A DNA stretch of 64,000 bases from Pseudomonadota bacterium (GCA_021819085.1 JAKASJ010000014.1:18442-82441); one strand, 5' to 3'; shown: positions 29,540 through 38,859, numbered from the stretch's first letter. Program-made: numbers and translations. The notes: generated from the sequence alone by a model not told the origin.

Positions 29540-30703
29540 ATGTTCAAGATATTGATATTAAACAATATTTCTGTGTCCGGCCTTGAGCGGCTTCCCCCGG
29601 CGCGCTATCAGATCGGCGACGACATCGCCGAGCCCGATGCGATTCTGCTGCGCTCGTACAAGATGCACGATATGCCGATCGCGCCCGGTCTGAAGGCGGT
29701 GGGACGGGCAGGCACTGGCGTCAACAACATTCCCGTCGACAAGCTCAGCCGTTTGGGCATTCCGGTGTTCAACGCCCCCGGGGCCAATGCCAACGCGGTG
29801 AAGGAGCTCGTTGTAGCGGGGCTGATCCTCGCCTACCGCCACGTGTGCGAGGCCTGGGATTTCGCGCGCGCTCTGCACGGGACGGATGCCGAGATCAACA
29901 AGGCGGTCGAGGCAGGCAAGAAGAAATTCGCCGGATTCGAGCTGCCTGGGCGCACATTCGGGGTAATCGGCCTTGGCGCGATCGGGCGCGCCGTGGCCAA
30001 TGCCGGTATTGCCCTTGGCATGAAAGTCGTCGGCTACGATCCGGGGCTGACCGTGGAGGGCGCCTGGCAGCTTTCAGCCGATGTGAAGAAAGCCGCAAGC
30101 GTCGAAGAGCTGCTGCGCGTGGCCGATTTCGTCAGCTTTCATGTGCCCCTGGTCGAGACAACCCGCCACATGATCAACGCCGCGCGCCTCAAGCTTATGA
30201 AGGACGGGGTGGTGATCCTCAATTTCGCGCGCGAAGGCATCATCGACGATGCCGCGGTGAGCGCGGCGATAAAGGCTGGCAAGGTCTATGCCTACATCTG
30301 CGACTTTCCGTCCAATCTGCTTAAGAACCATGAGCGGGTAATCACGCTTCCGCACCTCGGCGCCTCGACCGCCGAGGCCGAGGACAACTGCGCGGTGATG
30401 GTCGCCGATCAAGTGCGTGATTTCCTGGAGAACGGAAACATCGTAAACGCCGTGAACTTTCCGGACGTCGTCGTTGCACGCGAGTCCGAGCACCGGCTGG
30501 TCGTCGCCAATGCAAATGTGCCGAACATGCTCGGACAGATCTCCACGGTAATGGCCGATGCCCACCTCAATATCCGCGATATGGTCAATCGCTCGCGCGG
30601 TGACTTTGCCTACACCGTCGTGGACCTGGACAGCCCGGTGCCGGAATCGGTGTGCAGCCAGATCGCCGCCATACAGGGCGTGATGATGGCGCGAATCGTC
30701 TGA
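29540..30703 (+). CDS. serA: D-3-phosphoglycerate dehydrogenase with C-terminal ACT domain (387-residue type)
   Basis: SerA oxidises 3-phosphoglycerate, the first step of serine synthesis. The Rossmann motif is FGVIGLGAIGRAVANAG near residue 145. Substrate-side motifs are GRAGTGVNNIPVDKLS, GANANAVKELV, NFAREGIIDD and LPHLGASTAEAEDNCAVM. A short ACT domain (LVVANANVPNMLGQISTVMA) closes the protein. The region normally reading ALDVFEVEP is instead YICDFPSNLLKNHE. This is the pattern of the SerA type common in clostridia and other bacteria, different from E. coli SerA. It lies between serC and pheA, a place where pseudomonads have no serA. It is cytoplasmic and probably serine-inhibited through ACT. 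Confidence 0.92.
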   Translation: MFKILILNNISVSGLERLPPARYQIGDDIAEPDAILLRSYKMHDMPIAPGLKAVGRAGTGVNNIPVDKLSRLGIPVFNAPGANANAVKELVVAGLILAYRHVCEAWDFARALHGTDAEINKAVEAGKKKFAGFELPGRTFGVIGLGAIGRAVANAGIALGMKVVGYDPGLTVEGAWQLSADVKKAASVEELLRVADFVSFHVPLVETTRHMINAARLKLMKDGVVILNFAREGIIDDAAVSAAIKAGKVYAYICDFPSNLLKNHERVITLPHLGASTAEAEDNCAVMVADQVRDFLENGNIVNAVNFPDVVVARESEHRLVVANANVPNMLGQISTVMADAHLNIRDMVNRSRGDFAYTVVDLDSPVPESVCSQIAAIQGVMMARIV

Positions 30704-30718
30704 ATGCGGGCTTGACCC

Positions 30719-31804
30719 ATGAGCGACGACCAACAGCGCCTGCAGGATCTGCGCAAACGGATAGACGGCCTGGACGAGCGGATTCAGGAGCTGATCACGC
30801 AGCGCGCGCGCTGCGCCCAGGAGATCGCTGCGATAAAGCACCAGGCGGGGTCAGCGAATTTCTACCGGCCGGAGCGCGAGGCCCATGTACTGCGCCAGGT
30901 GATCGAGCGCAACCATGGCCCGCTGACCGGGGAGGAAATGGCGCGTCTGTTCCGCGAGATCATGTCGGCCTGTCTCGCCCTCGAATCGCCGATGACAGTC
31001 GTTTTCCTGGGTCCCGAGGGAACCTTCACCCAGACGGCGGCACTCAAGCATTTCGGACATTCTGTGCGTACGCTGCCGCTCAACGCGATCGACGAGATAT
31101 TTCGCGAAGTCGAGTCCGGGTCTGCGGAATTCGGAGTGGTACCGATCGAGAATTCGACCGAGGGTGTGGTGAACCATACGCTCGACATGTTCATGAGCTC
31201 CGACCTGAAGATCTGCGGGGAAGTGGAGCTGCGCATCCATCATCACCTGCTCGGTCTGGGAGAGGGTCTGGAAGGCAGGAAAAGGATCGTTTCCCATCAG
31301 CAGTCGCTCGCCCAATGCCGCGAATGGCTCGATGCAAATCTGCCCGGGCTCGACCGTGTGAGCGTGGCGAGCAATGCCGAGGCGGCGCGCCTCGCCGCCG
31401 CGGACCGGACCCTGGTGGCGATCGCAGGCGGATCGGCCTCGGAAATTTACGGCCTGCAGAAGCTCGTTTCGAACATCGAGGACGAGCCGGACAATACCAC
31501 TCGCTTCCTGGTTGTCGGCAAGATCGACACGCAGCCGAGCGGCGACGACAAGACCAGTCTGCTGCTGTCAGGGCAGAACCGGTCGGGTGCGCTGGTGGGC
31601 CTGCTGGAGCCGCTCGCGCGCCATGGAATCAACATGACACGCATCGAATCGCGACCTTCGCGCAAAGGGCTGTGGGAATACGTGTTTTTCATCGACATCG
31701 TCGGCCATATATGCGATGAAAACGTGCGCGAGGCGATCGGGGAACTCGAGCGCGAAGCTGCCTTTGTAAAACTCCTGGGGTCTTATCCAAGGGCCGTGTT
31801 ATGA
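30719..31804 (+). CDS. pheA: Bifunctional chorismate mutase/prephenate dehydratase PheA
   Basis: PheA converts chorismate to prephenate and then to phenylpyruvate for phenylalanine synthesis. Residues about 1-95 form an AroQ chorismate mutase (LRKRIDGLDERIQELITQRA). Prephenate dehydratase follows with FLGPEGTFTQTAALKHFG, GVVPIENSTEGVVNHTLDM and DNTTRFLVVG. The C-terminal ACT domain has the phenylalanine-binding ESRPSRKGLWEYVFF motif. The length of 361 is normal. It lies 15 bases after serA, and its stop overlaps the hisC start as ATGA, so the two are coupled and the aminotransferase is produced along with it. Confidence 0.97.
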   Translation: MSDDQQRLQDLRKRIDGLDERIQELITQRARCAQEIAAIKHQAGSANFYRPEREAHVLRQVIERNHGPLTGEEMARLFREIMSACLALESPMTVVFLGPEGTFTQTAALKHFGHSVRTLPLNAIDEIFREVESGSAEFGVVPIENSTEGVVNHTLDMFMSSDLKICGEVELRIHHHLLGLGEGLEGRKRIVSHQQSLAQCREWLDANLPGLDRVSVASNAEAARLAAADRTLVAIAGGSASEIYGLQKLVSNIEDEPDNTTRFLVVGKIDTQPSGDDKTSLLLSGQNRSGALVGLLEPLARHGINMTRIESRPSRKGLWEYVFFIDIVGHICDENVREAIGELEREAAFVKLLGSYPRAVL

Positions 31805-32916
31805 GCACAACACGGCGCATGATCGATCTGGCGGTGCCCGGTGTCCGGGGTCTCGAGCCTTATCAGCCGGGCAAGCCGATCGAGGAGCTGGAGCGCGAGT
31901 ACGGAGTGCAGGGCGCCATCAAACTCGCATCCAACGAGAATCCCCTGGGTCCGAGCCCGCTCGCGCTGGAGGCGCTGGAGCGTGCGGCGAAGGGGGTCGC
32001 GCGCTATCCGGACGGCGGCGGCTTCGCACTCAAGAGCGCTATCGCCCGCTACCACGGCGTCGGCCCGCAATGCATCACGCTGGGCAACGGCTCCAACGAC
32101 ATTCTGGAACTGGCGGCGCGCAGTTTTGCGGGTGCCGGCGACGAAGTGGTGTTTTCGCAGCATGCCTTCGCGGTCTATCCGATTGTCACCCAGGCGGTAG
32201 GGGCGCGCGCGGTCTCCGTGCCGGCGCTCAACTGGGGTCACGATCTCGATGCCATGCTGCGCGCGGTGACGGATCGCACCAAGCTCGTTTTCATTGCCAA
32301 TCCGAACAATCCGACAGGCACCTGGCTTGAGCGGACGGCGCTCGCACGGTTCCTGGCGGAACTCCCGGACCGGGTGGTCGTGGTGCTGGACGAGGCCTAT
32401 TTCGAGTACGTCGAGGCACCGGACTTTCCCAATGGTATCGAGTGGATCGGCAGGCACCCGAACCTGCTGGTGGCGCGCACGTTCTCCAAAGCCTATGGGC
32501 TCGCCGGCCTGCGCGTCGGATTCGGGGTGTCGGATGCAGCGCTGGCGGATCTGCTGAACCGGGTGCGGCAACCATTCAACGTCAACAGTCTTGCGCAAGC
32601 CGCCGCTCTGGCCGCGCTCGCGGACAGCGATCACCTGGAGCGCTCGCGCCGGATCAACCGCGAAGGCATGCGCCAGCTCACCGAGGGCTTCCGCAGGCTC
32701 GGACTCGGCTTCATCGAGTCAGCCGGTAATTTCGTCAGCGTGGAGCTACCGATCCCGGGGCGCGAAGTGTATGAGCGGCTCTTGCGTCGGGGCGTGATCG
32801 TGCGGCCGGTGGACAACTACGGCATGCCGCGCCACCTGCGGATCACGGTCGGGTTGCCTCACGAGAACCAGCGCTTCCTCGAGGCGCTCGCCCAGGCGAT
32901 AGGCGCCAACGCATAA
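31801..32916 (+). CDS. hisC: Histidinol-phosphate/aromatic aminotransferase HisC
   Basis: This PLP-dependent class I aminotransferase acts on histidinol phosphate, and many members also accept phenylpyruvate and hydroxyphenylpyruvate. Features include KLASNENPLGPSPLALEAL, NPNNPTGTWL, VVLDEAYFEYV, and the PLP-lysine stretch TFSKAYGLAGLRVGFG near residue 228. The protein is 371 residues, as expected. The position between pheA and the tyrA-aroA genes equals hisC2 of Pseudomonas and favours a role in aromatic amino acid synthesis. The run of closely spaced genes starting at gyrA ends here, with more than 500 bases of spacer following. Confidence 0.94.
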   Translation: MSTTRRMIDLAVPGVRGLEPYQPGKPIEELEREYGVQGAIKLASNENPLGPSPLALEALERAAKGVARYPDGGGFALKSAIARYHGVGPQCITLGNGSNDILELAARSFAGAGDEVVFSQHAFAVYPIVTQAVGARAVSVPALNWGHDLDAMLRAVTDRTKLVFIANPNNPTGTWLERTALARFLAELPDRVVVVLDEAYFEYVEAPDFPNGIEWIGRHPNLLVARTFSKAYGLAGLRVGFGVSDAALADLLNRVRQPFNVNSLAQAAALAALADSDHLERSRRINREGMRQLTEGFRRLGLGFIESAGNFVSVELPIPGREVYERLLRRGVIVRPVDNYGMPRHLRITVGLPHENQRFLEALAQAIGANA

Positions 32917-33453
32917 CCGCAAGACAATCGGGACGCGCGCGGCTGAAATCGCGGCGCCGACCGGGCAGGGCGGGTCATCGTCTCCCCCGAACCGAAGACA
33001 GACCATACCTCGGCGAGGGCCGGATCGCCCTGAAGTTTACACCACGCGCGGTGAACGGCATTACAGATGTGCGGGCTATTCGGATGGCAGCTGGAATCAA
33101 CCAGACTCCTTATCACTGGGAGCTTCGGCAGGTCCTGTTCGAACTTCACCAAGTTGGCCGGCAACCTCGTTGGCGTTGATCTGCCGCGACTGGTGCGGGA
33201 TGTGTGCGCGCCCTTCTTTCGCTGAGGCGTGATGGTGCAACTGGCCTGTTGACGGTCCACGATGTCCTTAGGTCTTTGGAATGCTGTTCGGCTTTAATTC
33301 TCTCCGGGGATTGGAATATCGGCAGATACCAGAGAAAGTGAAATCTGATGTGATCGGATTTCCACGGGTCAGACAATCGTCGCGCTGCCTCGCCCGTTGC
33401 TATAATTTGAATCGAGTAAATTCCCATAGCCAATAATTAAAAGGGAAGCGATT
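32917..33453 (+). promoter_or_regulatory. Spacer after hisC with extended -10 promoter for the Sel1 gene
   Basis: Most of this 537-base region shows no gene. TGC-TATAAT at 33398-33406 is a textbook extended -10 element. It is followed by an AT-rich leader of about 40 bases and the ribosome site AAAAGGGAAG before the ATG at 33454. The Sel1 gene therefore looks independently transcribed. Confidence 0.6.
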
Positions 33454-34017
33454 ATGAAAATGGTGAAGATACAGGTGACCATGGCAATTTTCTGCACGCT
33501 TGCTGTGGCTGGCCAGGCGCTGGCGGAATCGCCCGGTCTGGTTACGCTGGAGAGGCGGGCGGAGGCTGGAAACGCGCCTGCAGCAGATCTGCTTGGCCTC
33601 TCTTATCTGCAGGGTCGTGGTGTCGAACAGGACTATGCCAAAGCCAGGTACTGGTTCGAAAAGGCTGCGGCGCATCATGGTCCGGCAGCCATGATGAATC
33701 TCGGTTTGATGTATTTGCACGGGGTCGGCGTACCCCAAGATGACGACAAGGCTGCCGCCTGGTTCAAGAAATCCTCTGACCTCGGCTGGGCGCCTGGACA
33801 ATACTGGATGGGCTACATGTACCAGCATGGCTTCGGCGTAAAGAAAGACATCGAGCATGCCATGCTTTTATACGGCCTGGCAGCCAATTCCGGCTTCAAG
33901 CCCGCCCTGCGGATGCTTATCCAGATCAGGGCGGAACAGGATTTCGAAAAGATGCACAAGGATGATGGTCGGGCCAGGAATTCCGGTACATCGAATACCA
34001 CGAATAATCGGATCTAA
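33454..34017 (+). CDS. Secreted Sel1-repeat (TPR-like) protein
   Basis: The product begins with a signal peptide, KMVKIQVTMAIFCTLAVAGQALA, and then carries about three Sel1-like repeats of 36 residues. These are ADLLGLSYLQGRGVEQDYAKA, MMNLGLMYLHGVGVPQDDDKA and QYWMGYMYQHGFGVKKDIEHA, each followed by an alanine-rich helix such as WFEKAAAHH. Sel1 repeats form solenoids for protein-protein contacts, often in periplasmic regulatory or envelope-stress proteins. The polar C-terminal tail ends in NSGTSNTTNNRI. The gene is inserted in the aromatic amino acid cluster between hisC and aroF with its own promoter. Its base composition is less GC-rich than its neighbours. Function cannot be assigned. Confidence 0.85.
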   Translation: MKMVKIQVTMAIFCTLAVAGQALAESPGLVTLERRAEAGNAPAADLLGLSYLQGRGVEQDYAKARYWFEKAAAHHGPAAMMNLGLMYLHGVGVPQDDDKAAAWFKKSSDLGWAPGQYWMGYMYQHGFGVKKDIEHAMLLYGLAANSGFKPALRMLIQIRAEQDFEKMHKDDGRARNSGTSNTTNNRI

Positions 34018-34757
34018 TTCCCGGCCGGCGCCCAGGACGCAAAAGACGACCGGCATTCCAGGGAACAGCGCACCGGCGTCGATGCGCAGATCTTCGCGGC
34101 TGTCCGTGCCGAGCTTTCCGCAATGCTCCCCCCGCATATCATGTACAGACGGTGAAGTTAGTCCGGGGTCATGCCCGAGATGTCTGCGCACCGCCAGGAC
34201 TGGCCAAGCTGTCCCGATCTCAGGGTCGGAGACGGTGCCATAGTCAGGTCCGATAGGCAGGAAGCCGGAAATGGGAAGAACCCCCGCTGCCGCAGGAATG
34301 CCGTTCCCCCTGGGGTCCTGAGGGCGCAGCGGTGGCCGTCCGGGATGGGCGCCACGCGCAACAGCGCCCTGGCGTGTTCCGAATGCCAACCATTCGAGAA
34401 AATGCCCTCGCCGCGCCGGCATATCGAACACCCCGGGGTCCATTCCAAATTCCATCGCGTTGAACACCCCAACGCGCGCACCGGCCGGTGGGCGGATGTG
34501 TGATATGCTTCCGGAGCCGGCAGGCGGGGTTCAAGTGTGCGGCTTCATCAACGGCACCGGCTGTCCGTCGGACCCGCGGACCAGGCGCAACGGCCGGTTC
34601 CAGGCAACGTGCGCCAGGAAGCGCCCAAAGTGCCAGCCGGGTTTCCGCGTCCTGGCAGGGAACTGCAGCCGGCGCGATTTCGAATTCATGGAGCGGGTGT
34701 TCTTAACGCAGACCATCGTCGCCACCTCCTGATGGTGGCTGACGTGGCGGAGATATT
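34018..34757. other. Gene-free spacer before aroF with terminal hairpin
   Basis: No convincing gene is present. A 600-base minus-strand ORF (33868-34467) overlaps the Sel1 gene and resembles nothing. A hairpin, GTCGCCACC-TCCTGAT-GGTGGCTGAC (34718-34743, one bulged base), ends 15 bases before the aroF start and close to its GGCGGAG ribosome site, so it could influence translation. No leader peptide rich in aromatic codons was seen. Confidence 0.4.
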
Positions 34758-35774
34758 ATGATCATTGTCATGCGCTCGGATGCCACCGAGGAGCAGGTCA
34801 AGGCGGTAGACGACAGGTTGCGCGTGCTTGAGCTCGCGGCCAACATTTCGCGTGGACATGAGCGCACCGTTATCGGGGCGATCGGCGACGACCGCAAGGT
34901 TCAGACCGAGACCCTCGAGGCCTTGCCGGGCGTCGAGCGCGTCATACGTGTCCTCAAGCCCTACAAGATCGTGGCGCGCGAGTGGCACCGGGATGACAGC
35001 GTCATTCAGATAGGCGGCGTACCGCTGGGAGGCCGCACCGTACAGGTGATCGCCGGCCCGTGCTCGGTTGAGACCCCGGAACAGATGGATGTCTCGGCCG
35101 CCGCCGTGCGTGCCGCCGGCTGCCGGCTGATGCGCGGCGGCGCGTTCAAGCCCCGCACCAGCCCGTACACATTCCAGGGTCTCGGCGAGAAGGGGTTGGA
35201 ATACCTCGTGAATGCCGCGCGCCAGCATGGACTGCCGGTTGTTACCGAGCTCATGGATGTGCGCCAGCTCGACACGTTTCTGCGCTACGGCGTGGACGTC
35301 ATTCAGATCGGCACGCGCAACATGCAGAATTTCGACCTGCTGAAAGAGGTCGGTCGCGTGGACCGGCCGGTGATCCTCAAGCGCGGTATGGCGGCGACGA
35401 TCAGCGAGTGGCTCATGTCGGCCGAGTACATCGCTGCGGGCGGCAACCACAAGATCATCTTCTGCGAGCGCGGGGTGCGCAGTTTCGAAACCGCTTACCG
35501 CAACATGCTGGATGTAACCGCGGTTGCGGTGCTCAAGCGCGAGACCCATCTGCCGGTGATCATCGATCCGTCGCATGCCGGCGGCAAGGCCTGGATGGTT
35601 CCTTCCCTGGCCCGCGCTGCGGTTGCGGCCGGCGCCGACGGGCTGCTGGTGGAGATGCACCCCTGCCCGAACGAGGCCTGGTGTGACGCCGACCAGGCGC
35701 TCACGCCGCAGGAGCTCAACACCCTGATGGGGGAATTGCGCGGGATTGCGGCGGTGCTGGGGAGGGATCTGTGA
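34758..35774 (+). CDS. aroF: 3-deoxy-7-phosphoheptulonate (DAHP) synthase, type I beta with N-terminal ferredoxin-like domain
   Basis: DAHP synthase joins phosphoenolpyruvate and erythrose 4-phosphate to start the shikimate pathway. Residues about 1-70 (MIIVMRSDATEEQVKAV) form the ferredoxin-like domain used for feedback control in this subclass. The barrel starts at VIAGPCSVETPEQM and includes GGAFKPRTSPYTFQG, TRNMQNFDLLKEVG, VILKRGMAATISEWL and DPSHAGGKAW, which together hold the metal and substrate ligands. At 338 residues it is typical. The ribosome site GGCGGAGAT precedes the ATG. It lies ahead of tyrA and aroA in the same direction, consistent with one aromatic operon. Confidence 0.95.
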   Translation: MIIVMRSDATEEQVKAVDDRLRVLELAANISRGHERTVIGAIGDDRKVQTETLEALPGVERVIRVLKPYKIVAREWHRDDSVIQIGGVPLGGRTVQVIAGPCSVETPEQMDVSAAAVRAAGCRLMRGGAFKPRTSPYTFQGLGEKGLEYLVNAARQHGLPVVTELMDVRQLDTFLRYGVDVIQIGTRNMQNFDLLKEVGRVDRPVILKRGMAATISEWLMSAEYIAAGGNHKIIFCERGVRSFETAYRNMLDVTAVAVLKRETHLPVIIDPSHAGGKAWMVPSLARAAVAAGADGLLVEMHPCPNEAWCDADQALTPQELNTLMGELRGIAAVLGRDL

Positions 35775-35871
35775 TACCGGATACAGCGGGACAGACACAC
35801 CGGCACGGCCGTGGTCAGTGTGCCGGTGTCCTGGGCGGTGCCGTGCTGCAACCGGCGGAGCGCGTCGGTCC

Positions 35872-36738
35872 GTGATCGGGCGGCTGGCCGTCCTCGGCGT
35901 CGGCCTCATCGGCGGGTCGCTGGCGCGCGCCCTGCGCGCGGCGGGGGCGGTCGAGGAGGTCGTCGGTTACGGCCGCGGCCAGGCCAATCTCCGGAAGGCG
36001 ATGGAACTTGGCGTGATCGACCGTGCGGAGTGCTCGGCTGCGCGTGCGGTGAGTGCGGCCGACATGATTGTGCTTGCGCTTCCGGTCGGATCGATGGCCG
36101 CCACGCTGAGCGAGATCGCCCCGCAGATCGGTGCCCAGACTGTGGTGACCGACGTCGGCAGCGTGAAGGGCAGCGTCGTGAGTGCGGCACGCGCGGCACT
36201 CGGTGAGCACTTCCGCCGGTTCGTGCCGGGACATCCGATCGCCGGAACCGAGCAGTCCGGCGTCGCAGCGTCCTTCGCCGAGCTGTTCCGGGACCGGCGT
36301 GTGGTGCTCACCCCGGTGGCCGAGACCGATCCCGATGCACTCGAGCGCGTGCGTTCGATGTGGCAGGCGACCGGGGCGCAGACCGTATCGATGGAGGTCA
36401 GCCATCACGACGAGATCCTGGCCGCAACGAGCCATCTGCCGCATCTTCTGGCCTATTGCCTGGTCGATACCCTGGCGTGCATGGATGACAGCCGCGTGAT
36501 TTTCGATTTTGCCGCTGGCGGGTTCCGCGATTTCACCCGCATCGCAGGGAGCGATCCGGTGATGTGGCGCGACATCTGTCTGGCAAATCGCGCTGCGATC
36601 CTGGCCGCGCTCGGGCAATACCGCAGCGACCTGGATGCACTGATGTCCGCCATAGGGCGGGACGACGGTGACTGGCTGCTGGAACTTTTTACGCGCGCCA
36701 AACGCGAGCGCGATGCGCTCAACGGCGGCCGCAGGTAG
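35872..36738 (+). CDS. tyrA: Prephenate (cyclohexadienyl) dehydrogenase TyrA
   Basis: TyrA oxidatively decarboxylates prephenate or arogenate for tyrosine synthesis. The Rossmann motif LAVLGVGLIGGSLARAL is at the very start. VTDVGSVKGSVV, FVPGHPIAGTEQSGVAAS, EVSHHDEILAATSHLPHLLAY and GGFRDFTRIAGSDPVMWRDI follow, matching the family throughout. The track start at 35746 adds unrelated sequence. GTG 35872 (GTG ATC GGG CGG) is the best start, giving 288 residues. In Pseudomonas the equivalent is fused to AroA, but here the two are separate genes 72 bases apart. No C-terminal ACT domain is present. Confidence 0.93.
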   Translation: MIGRLAVLGVGLIGGSLARALRAAGAVEEVVGYGRGQANLRKAMELGVIDRAECSAARAVSAADMIVLALPVGSMAATLSEIAPQIGAQTVVTDVGSVKGSVVSAARAALGEHFRRFVPGHPIAGTEQSGVAASFAELFRDRRVVLTPVAETDPDALERVRSMWQATGAQTVSMEVSHHDEILAATSHLPHLLAYCLVDTLACMDDSRVIFDFAAGGFRDFTRIAGSDPVMWRDICLANRAAILAALGQYRSDLDALMSAIGRDDGDWLLELFTRAKRERDALNGGRR

Positions 36739-36810
36739 GAAGCTGCGCCATGCCGTCCGGCCACAAACCCCTGCCGCCCGCGCGCCGATTCATATACTTC
36801 GAGAACCGCG

Positions 36811-38163
36811 ATGACTGCCAGACCAGAAACAGCGCAATCCCCGTTTGACTACCTGATAGAACCCGGAGGGAGGCTGAGCGGCCGCCTGCGCGTGCCCGGC
36901 GACAAGTCCATCTCCCACCGCTGCGTCATGCTTGGGGCGCTCGCCCGCGGGCAGACGCGGGTGAGCGGACTGCTGGAGGGCGAGGATGTGCTCGCCACGC
37001 TTGCCGCGTTCCGTGCCATGGGCGTGGAAGCCGCCGGTCCACGCGACGGCTCTCTGCTGATCCGTGGTGCGGGTCTGCACGGCCTGCGTCCGCCGCCGGC
37101 GGCGCTCGACATGGGCAACTCTGGCACCGCGATGCGCCTGATGGCCGGGATTCTTTCGGGACAGGCATTTGATTCGGTACTCACGGGGGATGAATCGCTG
37201 AGCAATCGTCCGATGGGCCGGGTCGCCGAACCGCTGGCGGCGATGGGCGCTCGCATCGAGACCGCCGCCGGCGGCAAGCCACCGCTGCGGATCCACGGCG
37301 GGCAGCGGCTGTGCGGCATCGACTACCGCCTGCCGGTGCCGAGCGCCCAGGTCAAATCGGCACTGCTGCTCGCCGGCCTGTACGCCGGGGGCGTGACGTG
37401 CGTGCGTGAACCCGCGCCCACCCGGGACCACACCGAGCGCATGCTGCGGGGTTTCGGATACCCGGTCCAGACCGAGGGAAGCATCATCAGCCTGCGCGGC
37501 GGCGGCGCCCTGACCGCCTGCGCCATCGATGTGCCTGCGGACATTTCCTCGGCCGCGTTTTTTCTGGTAGGTGCGGCCATGACCCCCGGCTCTGATCTGG
37601 TCCTGGAGCATGTCGGTGTCAACCCAACGCGCATTGGTGTGCTGAACATTCTGCGTGCCATGGGAGCGGCGATCGAGGTGGTCAACGAACGCATGATCGG
37701 CGGCGAGCCGGTAGCTGACCTGCGTGTGACGGGAAGCCGACTGCACGGCATCGATGTCCCGCAGGACCAGGTGCCGCTGGCGATTGATGAATTTCCGGCG
37801 CTGTTCATTGCGGCCGCCAGCGCCGAAGGCCGGACGCGGCTCGCCGGAGCGGGGGAGTTGCGGGTAAAGGAAAGCGACCGCATTTCGGTCATGGCTAAAG
37901 GACTCATGCGCCTGGGCGTGGACACGCACGAGACGCCGGATGGGATCATTATCCAGGGCGGGAAACTGGGATTTAGCCGGGAGCGGATGGAGGTCGACAG
38001 CGGCGGGGACCATCGCGTGGCCATGGCGTTTGCCATGGCTGCACTGCGCGCCGGGGGACCGATCCGCGTGCGAGACTGCCGCAATGTTGCCACCTCGTTT
38101 CCCGGTTTCGCAGCACTGGCGAGCCGCGCCGGGCTGGCCATTCGCGCGATCGGGCCGGACTGA
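36811..38163 (+). CDS. aroA: 5-enolpyruvylshikimate-3-phosphate synthase AroA
   Basis: AroA transfers enolpyruvyl from PEP to shikimate 3-phosphate. The protein has both signatures: LRVPGDKSISHRCVMLGALA near residue 28 and MGNSGTAMRLMAGILSG near residue 105. TGDESLSNRPM, VPSAQVKSALLLAGLYA and the C-terminal RVKESDRI also appear. At 450 residues it fits the family. The PEP-site loop reads GNSGTAMR, which resembles the class seen in Agrobacterium and Bacillus-type enzymes more than E. coli (GNAGTAMR). It is followed by cmk after a 3-base gap. Confidence 0.96.
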   Translation: MTARPETAQSPFDYLIEPGGRLSGRLRVPGDKSISHRCVMLGALARGQTRVSGLLEGEDVLATLAAFRAMGVEAAGPRDGSLLIRGAGLHGLRPPPAALDMGNSGTAMRLMAGILSGQAFDSVLTGDESLSNRPMGRVAEPLAAMGARIETAAGGKPPLRIHGGQRLCGIDYRLPVPSAQVKSALLLAGLYAGGVTCVREPAPTRDHTERMLRGFGYPVQTEGSIISLRGGGALTACAIDVPADISSAAFFLVGAAMTPGSDLVLEHVGVNPTRIGVLNILRAMGAAIEVVNERMIGGEPVADLRVTGSRLHGIDVPQDQVPLAIDEFPALFIAAASAEGRTRLAGAGELRVKESDRISVMAKGLMRLGVDTHETPDGIIIQGGKLGFSRERMEVDSGGDHRVAMAFAMAALRAGGPIRVRDCRNVATSFPGFAALASRAGLAIRAIGPD

Positions 38164-38166
38164 GAC

Positions 38167-38859
38167 ATGAACGCGAACGCAACTGCAACCGTACCGGTCG
38201 TCGCTATCGATGGCCCTGGCGGATCCGGCAAGGGGACGGTGAGTCAGCTGTTGGCGGCGCGTCTGGCCTGGCATTACCTGGACAGCGGCGCGCTGTACCG
38301 CGCGGTCGGGCTGGCGGCGCAGGAAAAGGGGGTCAGGTTCGATGACGCCGCGGCTCTGGCCCATTTGGCGCGCGTGGCGGACATCCGCTTCGAGCCGCAG
38401 GCCAGCGGGCAGCCGCCCCGGGTCTGGCTCGACGGACGGGATGTGAGCGACGTGTTGCGCACCGAGGAGACGGGGTGCCTTGCCTCGCGGGTCGCCCAGT
38501 TTCCCGCCGTGCGCGAGGCACTGCTCGACAAGCAGCGGGATTTTCGCCGTCAGCCGGGCCTGGTTGCGGACGGGCGCGATATGGGCACGACCGTGTTTCC
38601 GGAGGCGATTCTTAAGGTGTTTCTGACCGCCAGTCCGGAGGTGCGTGCCGAAAGGCGCTATAAACAGTTGAAGGAAAAGGGGTTAGATGTTATCCTTTCA
38701 AGGCTATTGGGGGAGATTCGTGAGCGCGATGCGCGCGATGCCGCGCGCCAGGCCTCACCGTTAAGACCCGCCGCAGATGCCGAGATACTCGACACTTCCA
38801 GCCTGAGCATTGCGCAGGCGGTGGAGTTGATCTTTCAGCGTCTTCAGCAGCGGTTGTGA
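38167..38859 (+). CDS. cmk: Cytidylate kinase
   Basis: Cmk phosphorylates CMP and dCMP. The P-loop IDGPGGSGKGTVSQLLA is at residues about 13-28. The CMP-binding segment YLDSGALYRAVGLAA and DGRDMGTTVFPEAILKVFL follow, with the C-terminal lid RYKQLKEKGLDV. It is 230 residues, a normal length. It begins three bases after the aroA stop and precedes rpsA by about 170 bases, the standard aroA-cmk-rpsA-ihfB order of gammaproteobacteria. Confidence 0.97.
   Translation: MNANATATVPVVAIDGPGGSGKGTVSQLLAARLAWHYLDSGALYRAVGLAAQEKGVRFDDAAALAHLARVADIRFEPQASGQPPRVWLDGRDVSDVLRTEETGCLASRVAQFPAVREALLDKQRDFRRQPGLVADGRDMGTTVFPEAILKVFLTASPEVRAERRYKQLKEKGLDVILSRLLGEIRERDARDAARQASPLRPAADAEILDTSSLSIAQAVELIFQRLQQRL

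Noticed and set aside
33868-34467. 199-residue minus-strand ORF after the Sel1 gene
   Set aside because: It overlaps the convincing Sel1 gene, resembles no family and is proline/glycine-rich like other shadows.
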